Assembly: GCF_001427635.1 (NCBI RefSeq)
Contig: NZ_LMHA01000001.1
Coordinates: forward strand, 336,017-400,016
DNA length: 64,000 nt
Source: Pseudoxanthomonas sp. Root65
GTDB lineage: Bacteria; Pseudomonadota; Gammaproteobacteria; Xanthomonadales; Xanthomonadaceae
Direction: 5' to 3'
The position numbers were made by a program, and so were the translations under genes. Position 1 is the first letter of the stretch. Every line of letters starts with the position of its first letter. Below the pieces are notes generated by a model. That model did not search any database. It was given only the letters and a program-made list of their open reading frames with translations, and was not told the DNA's origin. Shown piece after piece: positions 7,209 through 16,078 of the stretch.

Positions 7209-8699
7209 ATGGATACCGCCAAAGTCGACCGCTACGTTGCCGAGAAATGGGACGACGACATCGTCCCGCAACTGGTCGAATACATCCGCATCCCCAACAA
7301 GTCGCCGATGTTCGACAAGGACTGGGTGGCCAACGGGTACATGGAGCAGGCCGTGCAGCTGATGGAGCGCTGGGCGAAGGCGCAGGCCATCCCCGGCATG
7401 CAGGTGGAAGTCGTGCGGCTGGAGGGACGCACGCCGCTGATCTTGATCGAGATTCCCGCCAGTGGTCCGGAGACCGGGGCCGACACCGTGCTGCTGTACG
7501 GCCACCTGGACAAGCAGCCGGAAATGACCGGCTGGGACGACGACCTGGGCCCGTGGGTGCCGGTCATCAAGGGCGACAAGCTGTACGGTCGCGGCGGCGC
7601 GGACGACGGCTACGCGCTCTTCGGCTCGCTGGCCGCCCTCCAGGCGCTGCAGCAGCAGGGCGTGCCGCATGCGCGCTGCGTGGTGCTGATCGAGGCCTGC
7701 GAAGAATCCGGCAGCTACGACCTGCCCGCCTACGTGGACCACCTGGCCGAGCGCATCGGCAAGCCGTCGCTGGTGGTGTGCCTGGACTCCGGCTGCGGCA
7801 ACTACGAGCAGCTCTGGTGCACCACCTCGCTGCGCGGCCTGGCCGGCGGCAACTTCACCGTCAAGGTACTGGAGGAAGGCGTGCACTCGGGCGATGCGTC
7901 AGGCGTTGTGCCGTCCAGCTTCCGCCTGCTGCGCCAGTTGCTGTCGCGCCTGGAGGACGAGCAGACCGGCCGCATCCTGCCCGAGGGTCTGCAGGCCGAG
8001 ATTCCGGCCGCCCGCATGGCGCAGGCGAAGGAAGCCGCGCGCGTGCTGGATACGGCGGTGTTCGACAAGTTCCCGTTCCTGCCCGGCATGACGCCGATGG
8101 CCGAGGACCTGGCCGAACTGGTGCTCAACCGCACCTGGCGCCCGGCGCTGTCGGTGACCGGCGTGGACGGCATGCCGCCGCTGTCGTCGGCCGGCAACGT
8201 GCTGCGTCCGCATACGTCGGTGAAGCTCTCGCTGCGCCTGCCGCCCACCTTGGAAGGCAAGCAGGCCGGGCAGTTGTTGAAGGAGCTGCTGGAGCGCGAC
8301 CCGCCGAACGGTGCGCAGGTCAGTCTGGAACTGGAAAAGGCCAGCACCGGCTGGAACGCACCGGCGATGTCGCCATGGCTGGAGCAGGCGATCGACGCGT
8401 CCAGCCGCGAGTTCTTCGGCAAGCCCGCCATGTACATGGGCGAAGGCGGCACCATCCCCTTCATGGGCATGCTGGGCGAGAAGTTCCCCGGCGCGCAGTT
8501 CATGATCACCGGTGTGCTGGGGCCGCATTCCAATGCGCACGGGCCGAACGAATTCCTGCACATCCCGATGGGCAAGAAGGTCACCGCCTGCGTGGCACGT
8601 GTGATCGCCGAACACCATGCCGCCAGCGTGCGTGGCGAGACCACGGGCGTGGCCGCAGTGGCCGGCGGCGAACAGCACGGCGACCACGGCTGCTGTTGA
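7209..8699 (+). CDS. M20 family metallo-dipeptidase
   Basis: 496 residues, full length for the M20/CNDP-like dipeptidase group. Di-zinc ligand motifs are in order: YGHLDKQPEMTGWDDD (His and Asp), GRGGADDGYA, the general base and ligand Glu pair in EACEESGSYDLP, LDSGCGNYE, and the C-terminal His in GPHSNAHGPNE. It has no signal peptide, so it is a cytosolic peptide hydrolase. The C-terminus ends in a short His/Cys-rich tail (EQHGDHGCC). ATG 7209 is used because the preceding in-frame GTG at 7176 overlaps the -10 box. Confidence 0.93.
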   Translation: MDTAKVDRYVAEKWDDDIVPQLVEYIRIPNKSPMFDKDWVANGYMEQAVQLMERWAKAQAIPGMQVEVVRLEGRTPLILIEIPASGPETGADTVLLYGHLDKQPEMTGWDDDLGPWVPVIKGDKLYGRGGADDGYALFGSLAALQALQQQGVPHARCVVLIEACEESGSYDLPAYVDHLAERIGKPSLVVCLDSGCGNYEQLWCTTSLRGLAGGNFTVKVLEEGVHSGDASGVVPSSFRLLRQLLSRLEDEQTGRILPEGLQAEIPAARMAQAKEAARVLDTAVFDKFPFLPGMTPMAEDLAELVLNRTWRPALSVTGVDGMPPLSSAGNVLRPHTSVKLSLRLPPTLEGKQAGQLLKELLERDPPNGAQVSLELEKASTGWNAPAMSPWLEQAIDASSREFFGKPAMYMGEGGTIPFMGMLGEKFPGAQFMITGVLGPHSNAHGPNEFLHIPMGKKVTACVARVIAEHHAASVRGETTGVAAVAGGEQHGDHGCC

Positions 8700-8801
8700 T
8701 CGCGGTGGTGCGGTGGTATCGCGACGGAGGCCGGGGAGACCCGGCCTTCGTCGTTTCACATCTCAGGCGCATCAGGGTTTGCAGGGGCTCGGGGGGCGTG
8801 G

Positions 8802-8868
8802 GTGGGAGCGACGTAAGTCGCGATGGGCTTTCCGGTGAAGGCCCCATCGCGACTTACGTCGCTCCCAC
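8802..8868. repeat. REP-like paired inverted repeat, copy 1
   Basis: Two perfect 26-base arms (8802-8827 and 8843-8868; core GTGGGAGCGACGTAAGTCGC) face each other across a 15-base loop. The element lies in the 286-base gap between the M20 gene and the GlsB-like gene. The right arm runs into a short CATCCCA-type tandem stretch to about 8890. Four more copies occur at 34365, 49389, 50303 and 51865. Confidence 0.9.
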
Positions 8869-8985
8869 ATCCCACATCCCACATCACGCATCACATGTCC
8901 GGGCATGCAGCCTGCAGATGGCCTGCGCCGGGGCCCCTGGGTTACGCTGCGCCTCGCCCCACACCTTCCCAACCGGAGTGTTTCG

Positions 8986-9252
8986 ATGGAACAGATCTTT
9001 GGCGGCGGCATCCTGTGGACCTTGCTGATCGGCTTCCTGGCCGGCCTGCTCGCACGGGCCATCAAGCCCGGCAACGACAAGCTCGGCTTTTTCATGACCA
9101 TCGTGCTGGGCATCCTGGGCGCCCTGCTGGCGCGCTTCATCGGGGGTGCGCTGGGCTGGTACTCCCCCGGCGAACCGGCGGGGTTCATCGCCTCGGTGGT
9201 GGGCGCCATCGTGCTGCTCGTCATCTATGCCATGGTGAAGAAGAAAGGCTGA
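8986..9252 (+). CDS. GlsB/YeaQ/YmgE family membrane protein
   Basis: 88 residues and three predicted membrane helices separated by short turns (LARAIKPGNDKLG, WYSPGEPAG), ending in MVKKKG. It belongs to the transglycosylase-associated protein family, a small stress-linked inner-membrane family with no proven enzyme activity. ATG 8986 follows a GGAGTG Shine-Dalgarno; upstream in-frame starts would add a non-conserved arginine-rich stretch. A strong intrinsic terminator follows, so it is a single-gene unit. Confidence 0.9.
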   Translation: MEQIFGGGILWTLLIGFLAGLLARAIKPGNDKLGFFMTIVLGILGALLARFIGGALGWYSPGEPAGFIASVVGAIVLLVIYAMVKKKG

Positions 9253-9273
9253 GCCGCCGGAACGGCAGACCGG

Positions 9274-9302
9274 AAAAGCCCCGCCCGGCGGGGCTTTTTT
9301 TT
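9274..9302 (+). terminator. intrinsic terminator of the GlsB-like gene
   Basis: AAAAGCCCCG stem, CCCGG loop, CGGGGCTTTT and an eight-T run, about 20 bases after the stop codon. Canonical Rho-independent terminator. Confidence 0.93.
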
Positions 9303-9407
9303 GCGCACGCGCGACGCGTACGACTGCTTTCATAAATCTTCACCCGGCTGTCAGGCGCTTCATTCAGGCCCGCGATGGAATGACGCTCCCCTCCAAGGAG
9401 TCATGCC

Positions 9408-10550
9408 ATGCGTTGTTTCCTGTTCTCGCTCTTCCTCGTGATTGCGCCTGTAGCGCGGGCTGCGGAACCGGCCGCGAGCCTCCCTGCACTGCCCGGGGCC
9501 TATCGCCCGCCCGAGGCGATGCAGGACGGCTGGCGAATCGCCGACGCCGGTCGCAGCGGCTGGCAGATCGATCGTCTGCAGGCGCTGGAAAGCGCCATCG
9601 TCAAGGGGGAGTTCCCCGGGGTCACCAGTGTCGTCATCGCCCACCAGGGCAAGCTGGTCTACGAGCGCTACTTCAACGGCGGCGGCGCGGACGTGCTCAA
9701 CGACACGCGCTCGGCCACCAAGAGCGTCACCGCCCTGCTGCTGGGGGCCGCGATCGATCAGGGCCACATTCCCGGTGCGCAGGCGCCCGTGTATGCCTAC
9801 TTCGCCGACATGCAGCCCTGGCAGAACCCCAGTCCGCGCAAACAGCGGATGACGCTGGAAGACCTGCTCACGATGAGCTCGGCCTGGGAATGCGACGACG
9901 AAAACCAGTTCTCTGCCGGCAACGAGGAACGCATGTACCTCAGCGAGGACTGGACCCGGTTCGCGCTGGACCTGCCGACGCGCGGCTTCGCGCCTTGGAT
10001 GACACGCCCGGAGGACAGCCCGCATGGGCGGGCTTTTTCGTACTGCACGGCGGGCAGCTTCCTGCTGGGGGCGGTGATCGAACGGGCGACCGGCAAGCCG
10101 CTGGCGACCTTCGCTGCCGAGGCGCTGGAGCATCCGCTGGGCATCCAGCGAGCGCAGTGGAACCGATCTTCGGAAGGCGTGGGCATGGGCGGCGGCGGCA
10201 CGCGCTACCGCAGTCGCGACCTCGCCAAACTCGGGCAACTGGTGGCCGATGGCGGCCGCTGGCAGGGCCGGCAGATCATTTCGACTGCCTGGATCGACAC
10301 AGCGCTGACGGTGCATGCACAGGCGCGCGAGGATGCGGACTACGGCTACCAGTTCTGGCGGTTCCGTTTTCCCGACCGTGACGGCGAGCTGGCGGCGTGG
10401 GCGATGTCGGGCAACGGCGGCAACTACGTCTTCATCGTGCCCGAACGGAAACTGGTGGCGGTGATCACGCGAACCTCGTTCAACCAGCGCAACGTGCACC
10501 CGCAGTCACAGCAGATGTTCGGCGACTACGTGCTCAAGGCGATGCCGTAA
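9408..10550 (+). CDS. serine hydrolase of the beta-lactamase/class C PBP family
   Basis: 380 residues with a signal peptide (about 1-19, ending ARA). The beta-lactamase fold shows the nucleophile motif S102-A-T-K105 (RSATKSVT). The second motif reads YCT (FSYCTAGSFLLG) where most relatives have YxN, so the catalytic Tyr is kept but Asn is replaced by Thr. The third element is GNGGNYVF. Probable periplasmic esterase or peptidase; resistance activity should not be assumed. It has its own promoter region after the GlsB terminator. Its 3' end overlaps the convergent regulator gene by 17 bases. Confidence 0.88.
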   Translation: MRCFLFSLFLVIAPVARAAEPAASLPALPGAYRPPEAMQDGWRIADAGRSGWQIDRLQALESAIVKGEFPGVTSVVIAHQGKLVYERYFNGGGADVLNDTRSATKSVTALLLGAAIDQGHIPGAQAPVYAYFADMQPWQNPSPRKQRMTLEDLLTMSSAWECDDENQFSAGNEERMYLSEDWTRFALDLPTRGFAPWMTRPEDSPHGRAFSYCTAGSFLLGAVIERATGKPLATFAAEALEHPLGIQRAQWNRSSEGVGMGGGGTRYRSRDLAKLGQLVADGGRWQGRQIISTAWIDTALTVHAQAREDADYGYQFWRFRFPDRDGELAAWAMSGNGGNYVFIVPERKLVAVITRTSFNQRNVHPQSQQMFGDYVLKAMP

Positions 10551-12147
10551 GACGCTCCAGCAAGGCGCCGGGCACCTTGCGGTGTTCCAGGGCGACGCGC
10601 CGGTTGAGCGCGTCGACGCTGCGGGCGAACTCCGGCTCGGCTGCCAGCATCCTGAACAACGGCGACACTCGGAGATAGGCCGCATCGCGGTAACCCGCAT
10701 CCACCGCGCGTTGCAGTGATGCGAGCGCCGCCGCGCGATCGCCGGCGGCCTCGCGCAGCACCACGACTTCAAGCCAGTCGGAGGGATAGCCCGCACCACC
10801 TTCCAGCTCGCGGGCGAGGCGGTTAGCGCGCGCCTTGGCCCACACCGGATCGACGGGACCGGCCTGGAGATGGGCCAGTGTCGCCGGCAGGCTTGCCTGC
10901 GGACGCAAGGCTTCGGCCTGCCGATAGGCTGCCAGGGCCGCCGCGGGATCGCCGCGCAGTTGCGCCAGTTCGGCAGCGAGCAGGAACAGGTCGGCGTGCT
11001 CGGTACCGCGCCGCATGGCCTCGTCCAGTGCCGCCTGCGCTTCGGTCGTGCGCCCATGCCGGAACAGGAAACGCGGCCATGCGATGTTGGAGAACACGTT
11101 GTCGGGATAAAGCGCGAAGCTTTGGCGATAACGCGCTTCCGCGGCCTGCGGGTACCCCAGCAGATCCAGGATGCCGGCAATCTGCAACTGCAGATAGCGG
11201 ACGCGCGCCGGATCGCCGCGCAGCGAGGTGTTCGCGAGCAGCGCCTGGGCCAGCAGTCCCTTGCGGTCGTAGAGGTAGGCTGCGGACGCGCGGGTGCTGT
11301 CGGCGGCGGGATCCAGCGCGAGCGCACGTTCATAGCCGGCCAGCGCATCGTCGATGCGCCCGCGACAGTCATGCGAATACCCCAGCGCGGCGTGGGCGGT
11401 CGCACGCGCGGGCTGCGCGAGGATAGCCTGTTCGGCCAGCGCCTGTGCGCGTGCCGCCCATTCCGGGGGGAAGTTGAACAGGCAGACGCGGGCACTGTAG
11501 GCGCGGCTCAATCCGAGCAGCGCCTCCACGTTGCCGGGCTGTGCCTGCAGGGCCTGATCGAAGAGCCCGATGGCGCGTTCGTTGTTGTCGCGCTGGCCGA
11601 TGCTGGCGTAATACGCGGCGCGTTGCAGCAACGAAGGTTGCTCCGGGGCAGGCGCCGCGACCGGGAGGTGCGAGCGGCCGGCATGCTGCTTCCACGTCCA
11701 CAGGCCTGCGCACGCGACGAGCAGCACGACGCTTGCCACGGCTACCCTCATGTGTGGTCGCTGCGAACGAGGTGCCGGCGACGTTGCAGGCTCCGTGACC
11801 GGCAAGGGGTGAGGTCGGGAGCACAACTGGTAGCCCTGCCCGCGCACCGAGCGCAGGTAGCGCGGACTGCGTCCGTCGTCTCCCAGGGCCTGGCGCAGCA
11901 GCTTGACCCGTTGGGTGACGGTCTCCTCGCTGACCACCGCCGGAGCCCACACGCGGTGGATGAGCTCATCGAAACCGACGACGCGGTCGCCCTGTTCCAC
12001 CAGGTGCCGCAGCAACTGGAAGCTGAGGCCCGCCACACCGAGAGGTGCGCCATCGCGTTCGACGCGTTGGCGCTCCAGATCGATCAGCAGATCATCCAGG
12101 CGGTAGCGCACGGCGCTCAGGCCCTCACTGGCTGCGGCCGTACACAT
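10534..12147 (-). CDS. CadC-like winged-helix regulator with periplasmic TPR domain
   Basis: 537 residues: an OmpR/PhoB-type winged helix (about 15-110; [32 protein letters not shown]), one membrane helix (about 135-152), then tetratricopeptide-like repeats to the C-terminus (for example [20 protein letters not shown]). This ToxR/CadC-like design senses a periplasmic signal and acts directly on DNA, with no phosphorylation domain. The start at 12147 overlaps the end of manC by 23 bases on the same strand, and the stop overlaps the hydrolase gene. The signal and targets are unknown. Confidence 0.88.
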   Translation of the reverse strand: MCTAAASEGLSAVRYRLDDLLIDLERQRVERDGAPLGVAGLSFQLLRHLVEQGDRVVGFDELIHRVWAPAVVSEETVTQRVKLLRQALGDDGRSPRYLRSVRGQGYQLCSRPHPLPVTEPATSPAPRSQRPHMRVAVASVVLLVACAGLWTWKQHAGRSHLPVAAPAPEQPSLLQRAAYYASIGQRDNNERAIGLFDQALQAQPGNVEALLGLSRAYSARVCLFNFPPEWAARAQALAEQAILAQPARATAHAALGYSHDCRGRIDDALAGYERALALDPAADSTRASAAYLYDRKGLLAQALLANTSLRGDPARVRYLQLQIAGILDLLGYPQAAEARYRQSFALYPDNVFSNIAWPRFLFRHGRTTEAQAALDEAMRRGTEHADLFLLAAELAQLRGDPAAALAAYRQAEALRPQASLPATLAHLQAGPVDPVWAKARANRLARELEGGAGYPSDWLEVVVLREAAGDRAAALASLQRAVDAGYRDAAYLRVSPLFRMLAAEPEFARSVDALNRRVALEHRKVPGALLERLTASP

Positions 12148-13531
12148 CCTCGAAGCGCACGATGTCGTCTTCGCCCAGATAGCTGCCGGACTGCACTTCG
12201 ATCAGTTCCAGCGGCACCTTGCCGGGATTTTCCAGGCGATGCTTCACACCGAGCGGGATATAGGTGCTCTCGTTTTCCGACAGCAGCAGCGTTTCTTCGC
12301 CGCGCGTCACCTTGGCGGTGCCGCTGACCACGATCCAGTGCTCGGCGCGGTGGTGGTGCATCTGCAGGCTGAGCGCGGCACCGGGCTTGACCTTGATGCG
12401 CTTCACCTGGTGGCGGATGCCGTTGTCGACCGAATCGTAGCTGCCCCATGGTCGGTGCACTTCGCGGTGCAGCACGGCCTGGCTGCGCTGTTCCTTCTTC
12501 AGCTGGGCCACGACCCGCTTGACGTCCTGCACGCGATCCTTGCGCGCGACCAGCACCGCATCGTCGGTTTCGACCACCACGATGTCGTCCACGCCGACCA
12601 GCGCGACCAGGCGTTGCGCGTAGGCGTAGCTGTTGCGGCTGTCCACGGCGATCACGTCGCCGTGGTGCGCGTTGCCATCGGCGTCGCGCTCGGCCACGTC
12701 CCAAAGCGCGGACCAGCTGCCGACGTCGTTCCAGCCGATGTCGACCGGCAGCACCATCGCGTGGTCGGTCTTCTCGAACACCGCGTAGTCGATCGAGTCC
12801 GACGGACAGGCCGCGAACGCCGCCTTGTCGAGGCGGACGAAATCGCCATCGTGGCGTGCGGCCGCGTGCGACGCGCGCACGGCGTCGACGATGTCGGGAC
12901 GGAAGCGCGCGAGTTCCTCCAGATAAAGGCTGGCCCGGAACAGGAACATGCCGCTGTTCCAGTAATAGCCGCCGGCCTCCAGATACGACTGCGCCGTGGC
13001 GACGTCCGGCTTCTCGACGAAGCGCGACACCTTGCGCAGGCCATCGCCGGCTTCGGCCTGGATGTAGCCGAAGCCCGTCTCCGGCGCATCGGGCACGATG
13101 CCGAAGGTCACCAGGGCGCCCGCCTCGGCGGCGACCGAGGCATCGCGCACGGCGCGCTGGAAGCCCAGCGTGTCGCGCACCACGTGGTCCGACGGCAGCA
13201 CCAGCAGCAGCGGATCCGAGCCGTCGGCCATCGCCTGCAATGCCGCGGCGGCGATCGCGGGCGCGGTGTTGCGGCCCACCGGTTCCAGCAGGATGGCCGG
13301 CACCGGCGCACCGATCTGCCGCAGTTGTTCGGCAACCAGGAACCGGTGCTCTTCGTTCGCGACCACGATGGGCGCCGCTTCGGCGATGGCCTCCACGCGA
13401 CGCCAGGTCGCCTGCACCATCGTGTCGTCGCCGGCCAACGGCAGGAACTGCTTGGGATAGGCTTCGCGCGACAACGGCCACAGGCGCGTGCCGGAGCCGC
13501 CGGACAGCAGCACGGGTTGGAGTTTGGCCAT
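12125..13531 (-). CDS. manC: mannose-1-phosphate guanylyltransferase/mannose-6-phosphate isomerase (XanB type)
   Basis: 468 residues, the full bifunctional length. The N-terminal nucleotidyltransferase carries [20 protein letters not shown] and FVEKPD. The C-terminal cupin-type isomerase carries [23 protein letters not shown] and [16 protein letters not shown]. It converts fructose-6-P to mannose-6-P and mannose-1-P to GDP-mannose, a precursor of LPS O-antigen and exopolysaccharides; XanB is the Xanthomonas name. It is transcribed away from amgK and overlaps the downstream regulator gene. Confidence 0.95.
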   Translation of the reverse strand: MAKLQPVLLSGGSGTRLWPLSREAYPKQFLPLAGDDTMVQATWRRVEAIAEAAPIVVANEEHRFLVAEQLRQIGAPVPAILLEPVGRNTAPAIAAAALQAMADGSDPLLLVLPSDHVVRDTLGFQRAVRDASVAAEAGALVTFGIVPDAPETGFGYIQAEAGDGLRKVSRFVEKPDVATAQSYLEAGGYYWNSGMFLFRASLYLEELARFRPDIVDAVRASHAAARHDGDFVRLDKAAFAACPSDSIDYAVFEKTDHAMVLPVDIGWNDVGSWSALWDVAERDADGNAHHGDVIAVDSRNSYAYAQRLVALVGVDDIVVVETDDAVLVARKDRVQDVKRVVAQLKKEQRSQAVLHREVHRPWGSYDSVDNGIRHQVKRIKVKPGAALSLQMHHHRAEHWIVVSGTAKVTRGEETLLLSENESTYIPLGVKHRLENPGKVPLELIEVQSGSYLGEDDIVRFEDVYGRSQ

Positions 13532-13558
13532 GCAAGCCTCGCAAGTCGGTAGGGCGCC

Positions 13559-13564
13559 AGTTTA
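13559..13564 (-). promoter_or_regulatory. possible -10 box of manC
   Basis: TAAACT on the minus strand, about 28 bases before the manC start codon, in the 72-base divergent gap between manC and amgK. Weak on its own; no clear -35. Confidence 0.3.
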
Positions 13565-13603
13565 CCCTGTAGGCCTTTATCGCCTGTGCGTGGTCGCTGC
13601 TGC

Positions 13604-14620
13604 ATGAACCCAACGATTCAGGACCCTTCGGGGCGTGGCGCCCAGCGCCTGGAGTGGGCGCGTGGCGCGCTCGGCGACCCTTACGCGCAGCTGGAGCGCG
13701 CGTCGATGGATGCCGGCTTCCGCAGCTACTGGCGCAGCCTGGGCGATGGCCCCGGACGCATCGTGATGGATTCCCCGCCCGGCCTCGAAGACGTGCGGCC
13801 GTGGCTGGCCATGCGCGAACTGCTGGCGGGCGGCGACGTCCGCGTGCCGGACGTGCTGGCCATCGACACCGAGCTCGGCTTCCTGCTGCTGGAGGACCTG
13901 GGCGGCCCGACGCTGGCGCACGTGATCAGCGAGGACAACGCCGACACCTGGTTCGACGCCGCCCTCGAACAGCTGCTGCGCGTGCAGGCCATCGTCCCGC
14001 CCGCGGGCATGGGCGAGTTCGGCGAAGCTTTGCTGCAGCGGGATGCGGGATTGTTCGACGAATGGTTCCTGCGCCGCCACCTGGGGCTCACGCTGGACTG
14101 CGGCGAAGCGGAAGGCCTCGAGCTCGCGCAGCGCCGCCTGATGGACAACGCACTGGCGCAGGCGCGCGTGCTGACCCATCGCGATTTCATGCCACGCAAC
14201 CTGATGCCGGTGACACCGGGGCCGGCCGTGCTGGATTTCCAGGACTGCGTGCGCGGACCGGTCGCCTACGACGCGATGAGCCTGTTCAAGGATGCGTTCC
14301 TGAGCTGGCCGATCGAACGCGTGGATGGCTGGCTGGCCCGCTACCACGCGCGCGCGACGCGCGCGGGGGTGCCCGTGCCCGAACTGAAGATCTTCCTGCG
14401 CGATGCGGACTGGATGGGCATCCAGCGGCACCTGAAGATCCTCGGCATCTTCTCGCGCCTCCACTACCGCGACGGCAAGACCCGCTATCTGCCCGATGTC
14501 CCGCGTTTCATCCGCTACCTGGACGAAGTGCTGCCACGCTATCCGGAACTGGCCGGGCTGCGCACGCTGCTGGACGCACGCATCAAACCGGTGCTGCACG
14601 CGCGCGGTGAGCTCGCATGA
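13604..14620 (+). CDS. amgK: anomeric N-acetylmuramate/N-acetylglucosamine kinase
   Basis: 338 residues of the aminoglycoside phosphotransferase fold. The catalytic loop is LTHRDFMPRNL (HxDxxxxN) with the metal-binding LDFQDCVRGP further on. AmgK phosphorylates MurNAc at C1, the first step of the recycling route that bypasses MurA and hence intrinsic fosfomycin action. The ATGA overlap with murU, the next enzyme of the same route, strongly supports the assignment. ATG 13604 is preferred to the GTG at 13586. Confidence 0.93.
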   Translation: MNPTIQDPSGRGAQRLEWARGALGDPYAQLERASMDAGFRSYWRSLGDGPGRIVMDSPPGLEDVRPWLAMRELLAGGDVRVPDVLAIDTELGFLLLEDLGGPTLAHVISEDNADTWFDAALEQLLRVQAIVPPAGMGEFGEALLQRDAGLFDEWFLRRHLGLTLDCGEAEGLELAQRRLMDNALAQARVLTHRDFMPRNLMPVTPGPAVLDFQDCVRGPVAYDAMSLFKDAFLSWPIERVDGWLARYHARATRAGVPVPELKIFLRDADWMGIQRHLKILGIFSRLHYRDGKTRYLPDVPRFIRYLDEVLPRYPELAGLRTLLDARIKPVLHARGELA

Positions 14621-15324
14621 AGGCGCTGGTCTTCGCCGCCGGTCTGGGCGAACGCATGCGTCCGCTGACCGACCACACGCCCAAGCCGTTGATCGAAGCC
14701 GGCGGCAAGCCGCTGATCGTCTGGCATCTGGAAAAGCTGTCGGCGATGGGCGTGGAAGAAGTGGTCGTCAACACCAGCTGGCTGGCCGATCGCTTCCCGG
14801 CCACGCTCGGTGATGGCGCGCAGTGGGGACTGCGGCTGCACTACCTGCACGAGGGCGACACACCGCTGGAAACCGGCGGCGGCATGCTCAATGCTCGTCC
14901 CTTGCTCGGTGAAGCACCGTTCCTGCTGGTGAATGGCGATATCTGGACCGATTTCGACTTTACTCGGCTCCCGCGCGAACCGGCGGGTTTGGCGCATCTG
15001 GCGCTGGTGGATCCGCCGGCATTCGCGCCACGCGGCGATTTCGCGATCGATGACGATGGCGTCCTCCATCGCGAGGGCGACCATCGGCTGACCTACGCCG
15101 GTCTCGGCATCTACCGCCCAGCCCTTCTCGACGACTGGCAGCAGCATGCGGCCGGCCAGATCCGTGAAACAAGCGGCGGCAAGCCGCGGTTTCCCTTGCT
15201 GCCCCTGCTGCATGCAGGCATGGACGCCAGCCGCATCCACGGTGAACGTCATGCCGGGCGCTGGACCGATGTCGGTACGCCGCAACGGCTGGCCGACCTG
15301 GAAACGAGCTTGCGCGGCGCTTAG
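14617..15324 (+). CDS. murU: N-acetylmuramate alpha-1-phosphate uridylyltransferase
   Basis: 235 residues of the sugar nucleotidyltransferase fold. N-terminal signature FAAGLGERMRPLTDHTPKPL, then LLVNGDIWTDFDF with the metal-binding Asp. MurU makes UDP-MurNAc from MurNAc-1-P and UTP, returning recovered cell-wall sugar to peptidoglycan synthesis. It is translationally coupled to amgK by a 4-base overlap. The related mannose-1-P guanylyltransferase family is an alternative by fold, but the amgK partner decides. Confidence 0.93.
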   Translation: MKALVFAAGLGERMRPLTDHTPKPLIEAGGKPLIVWHLEKLSAMGVEEVVVNTSWLADRFPATLGDGAQWGLRLHYLHEGDTPLETGGGMLNARPLLGEAPFLLVNGDIWTDFDFTRLPREPAGLAHLALVDPPAFAPRGDFAIDDDGVLHREGDHRLTYAGLGIYRPALLDDWQQHAAGQIRETSGGKPRFPLLPLLHAGMDASRIHGERHAGRWTDVGTPQRLADLETSLRGA

Positions 15325-15367
15325 GCTGAGCGGCGCGCTGGAAGCGCATCGCGGGCACGACCCGCGC

Positions 15368-16078
15368 CTACAGCACCTGCCGCAGGAACGGCACCGTGAT
15401 CCTGCGCTGGGCCGCGAGCGATGCACGGTCCAGCCGGTCCAGCAGCGCGACGAGCGCGCCCAGGTCGCGGTCGGTGCGCGTGAGCAGCCAGTCCAGCGCC
15501 GCATCTTCCAGCACCAGCCCGCGCCGCTGCGCGCGATCGCGCAGTACATCGCGCCGGCCCTCGTCATCGAGCGGATCCAGCATCAGTCGCAGGCACTGCT
15601 GCAGGCGCGAACGCAGGTCCGGCAACACCAGTCCGATGTCGTCGGGGATGCCGCGCGCTGTGTACAGCACGTTCAATCCGGACGAACGGGCGCGGTTGTG
15701 GAAATCGAAGAGGGCGACTTCGTCATCGCGACTGCCGGCGATCGCCTCCAGCCCGTCGAGCGCCACCGCGTCGTGGCCTTCCAGCGCGTCGAGCGCGTCG
15801 CGCAGCCGCCCCGCCGCCGCCATCAGCGGCAGGTAGGCGGCACGCCTTCCCTGCTGCTCGGCCGCGGCGCAGACCGCCAGGGCCAGGTGGGTCTTGCCGG
15901 TCCTCGACGCACCGGACAGGTACACCCAGTCCATGCCCGCCGTGGTGGCCAGCCCCGACAGCGCCGGCAAGGCCCCTTCTGGCGGCGCGATGAAACTCTC
16001 GAAGCGCTGGTCCGGCGGATACCGCAGCGCCAGCGGCAACTGCGGCCCCAGCGGCGCGCCCTGCAGGTCGCGGCTCAC
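15368..16078 (-). CDS. hda: DnaA regulatory inactivator Hda
   Basis: 236 residues, single AAA+ domain. The N-terminus contains a clamp-binding-like QLPLALRY stretch, then SGASRTGKTHLALAV (Walker A), VALDGLEAIAG (Walker B) and LRSRLQQCLRLML. Hda with the beta clamp stimulates DnaA-ATP hydrolysis after initiation. Translation probably starts at GTG 16078, which overlaps the stop of the AI-2E transporter gene (GTGA). An upstream extension of the frame only reads through the transporter gene in another frame and is not real. Confidence 0.9.
   Translation of the reverse strand: MSRDLQGAPLGPQLPLALRYPPDQRFESFIAPPEGALPALSGLATTAGMDWVYLSGASRTGKTHLALAVCAAAEQQGRRAAYLPLMAAAGRLRDALDALEGHDAVALDGLEAIAGSRDDEVALFDFHNRARSSGLNVLYTARGIPDDIGLVLPDLRSRLQQCLRLMLDPLDDEGRRDVLRDRAQRRGLVLEDAALDWLLTRTDRDLGALVALLDRLDRASLAAQRRITVPFLRQVL

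Noticed and set aside
8802-8868. CRISPR-like array from the REP arms
   Set aside because: Arms are inverted pairs in separate intergenic gaps, with no regular spacers or cas genes.
9408-10550. Annotation as an antibiotic-resistance beta-lactamase
   Set aside because: Only the broad fold and SxxK are present; the second motif deviates and the closest families are esterases and peptidases.
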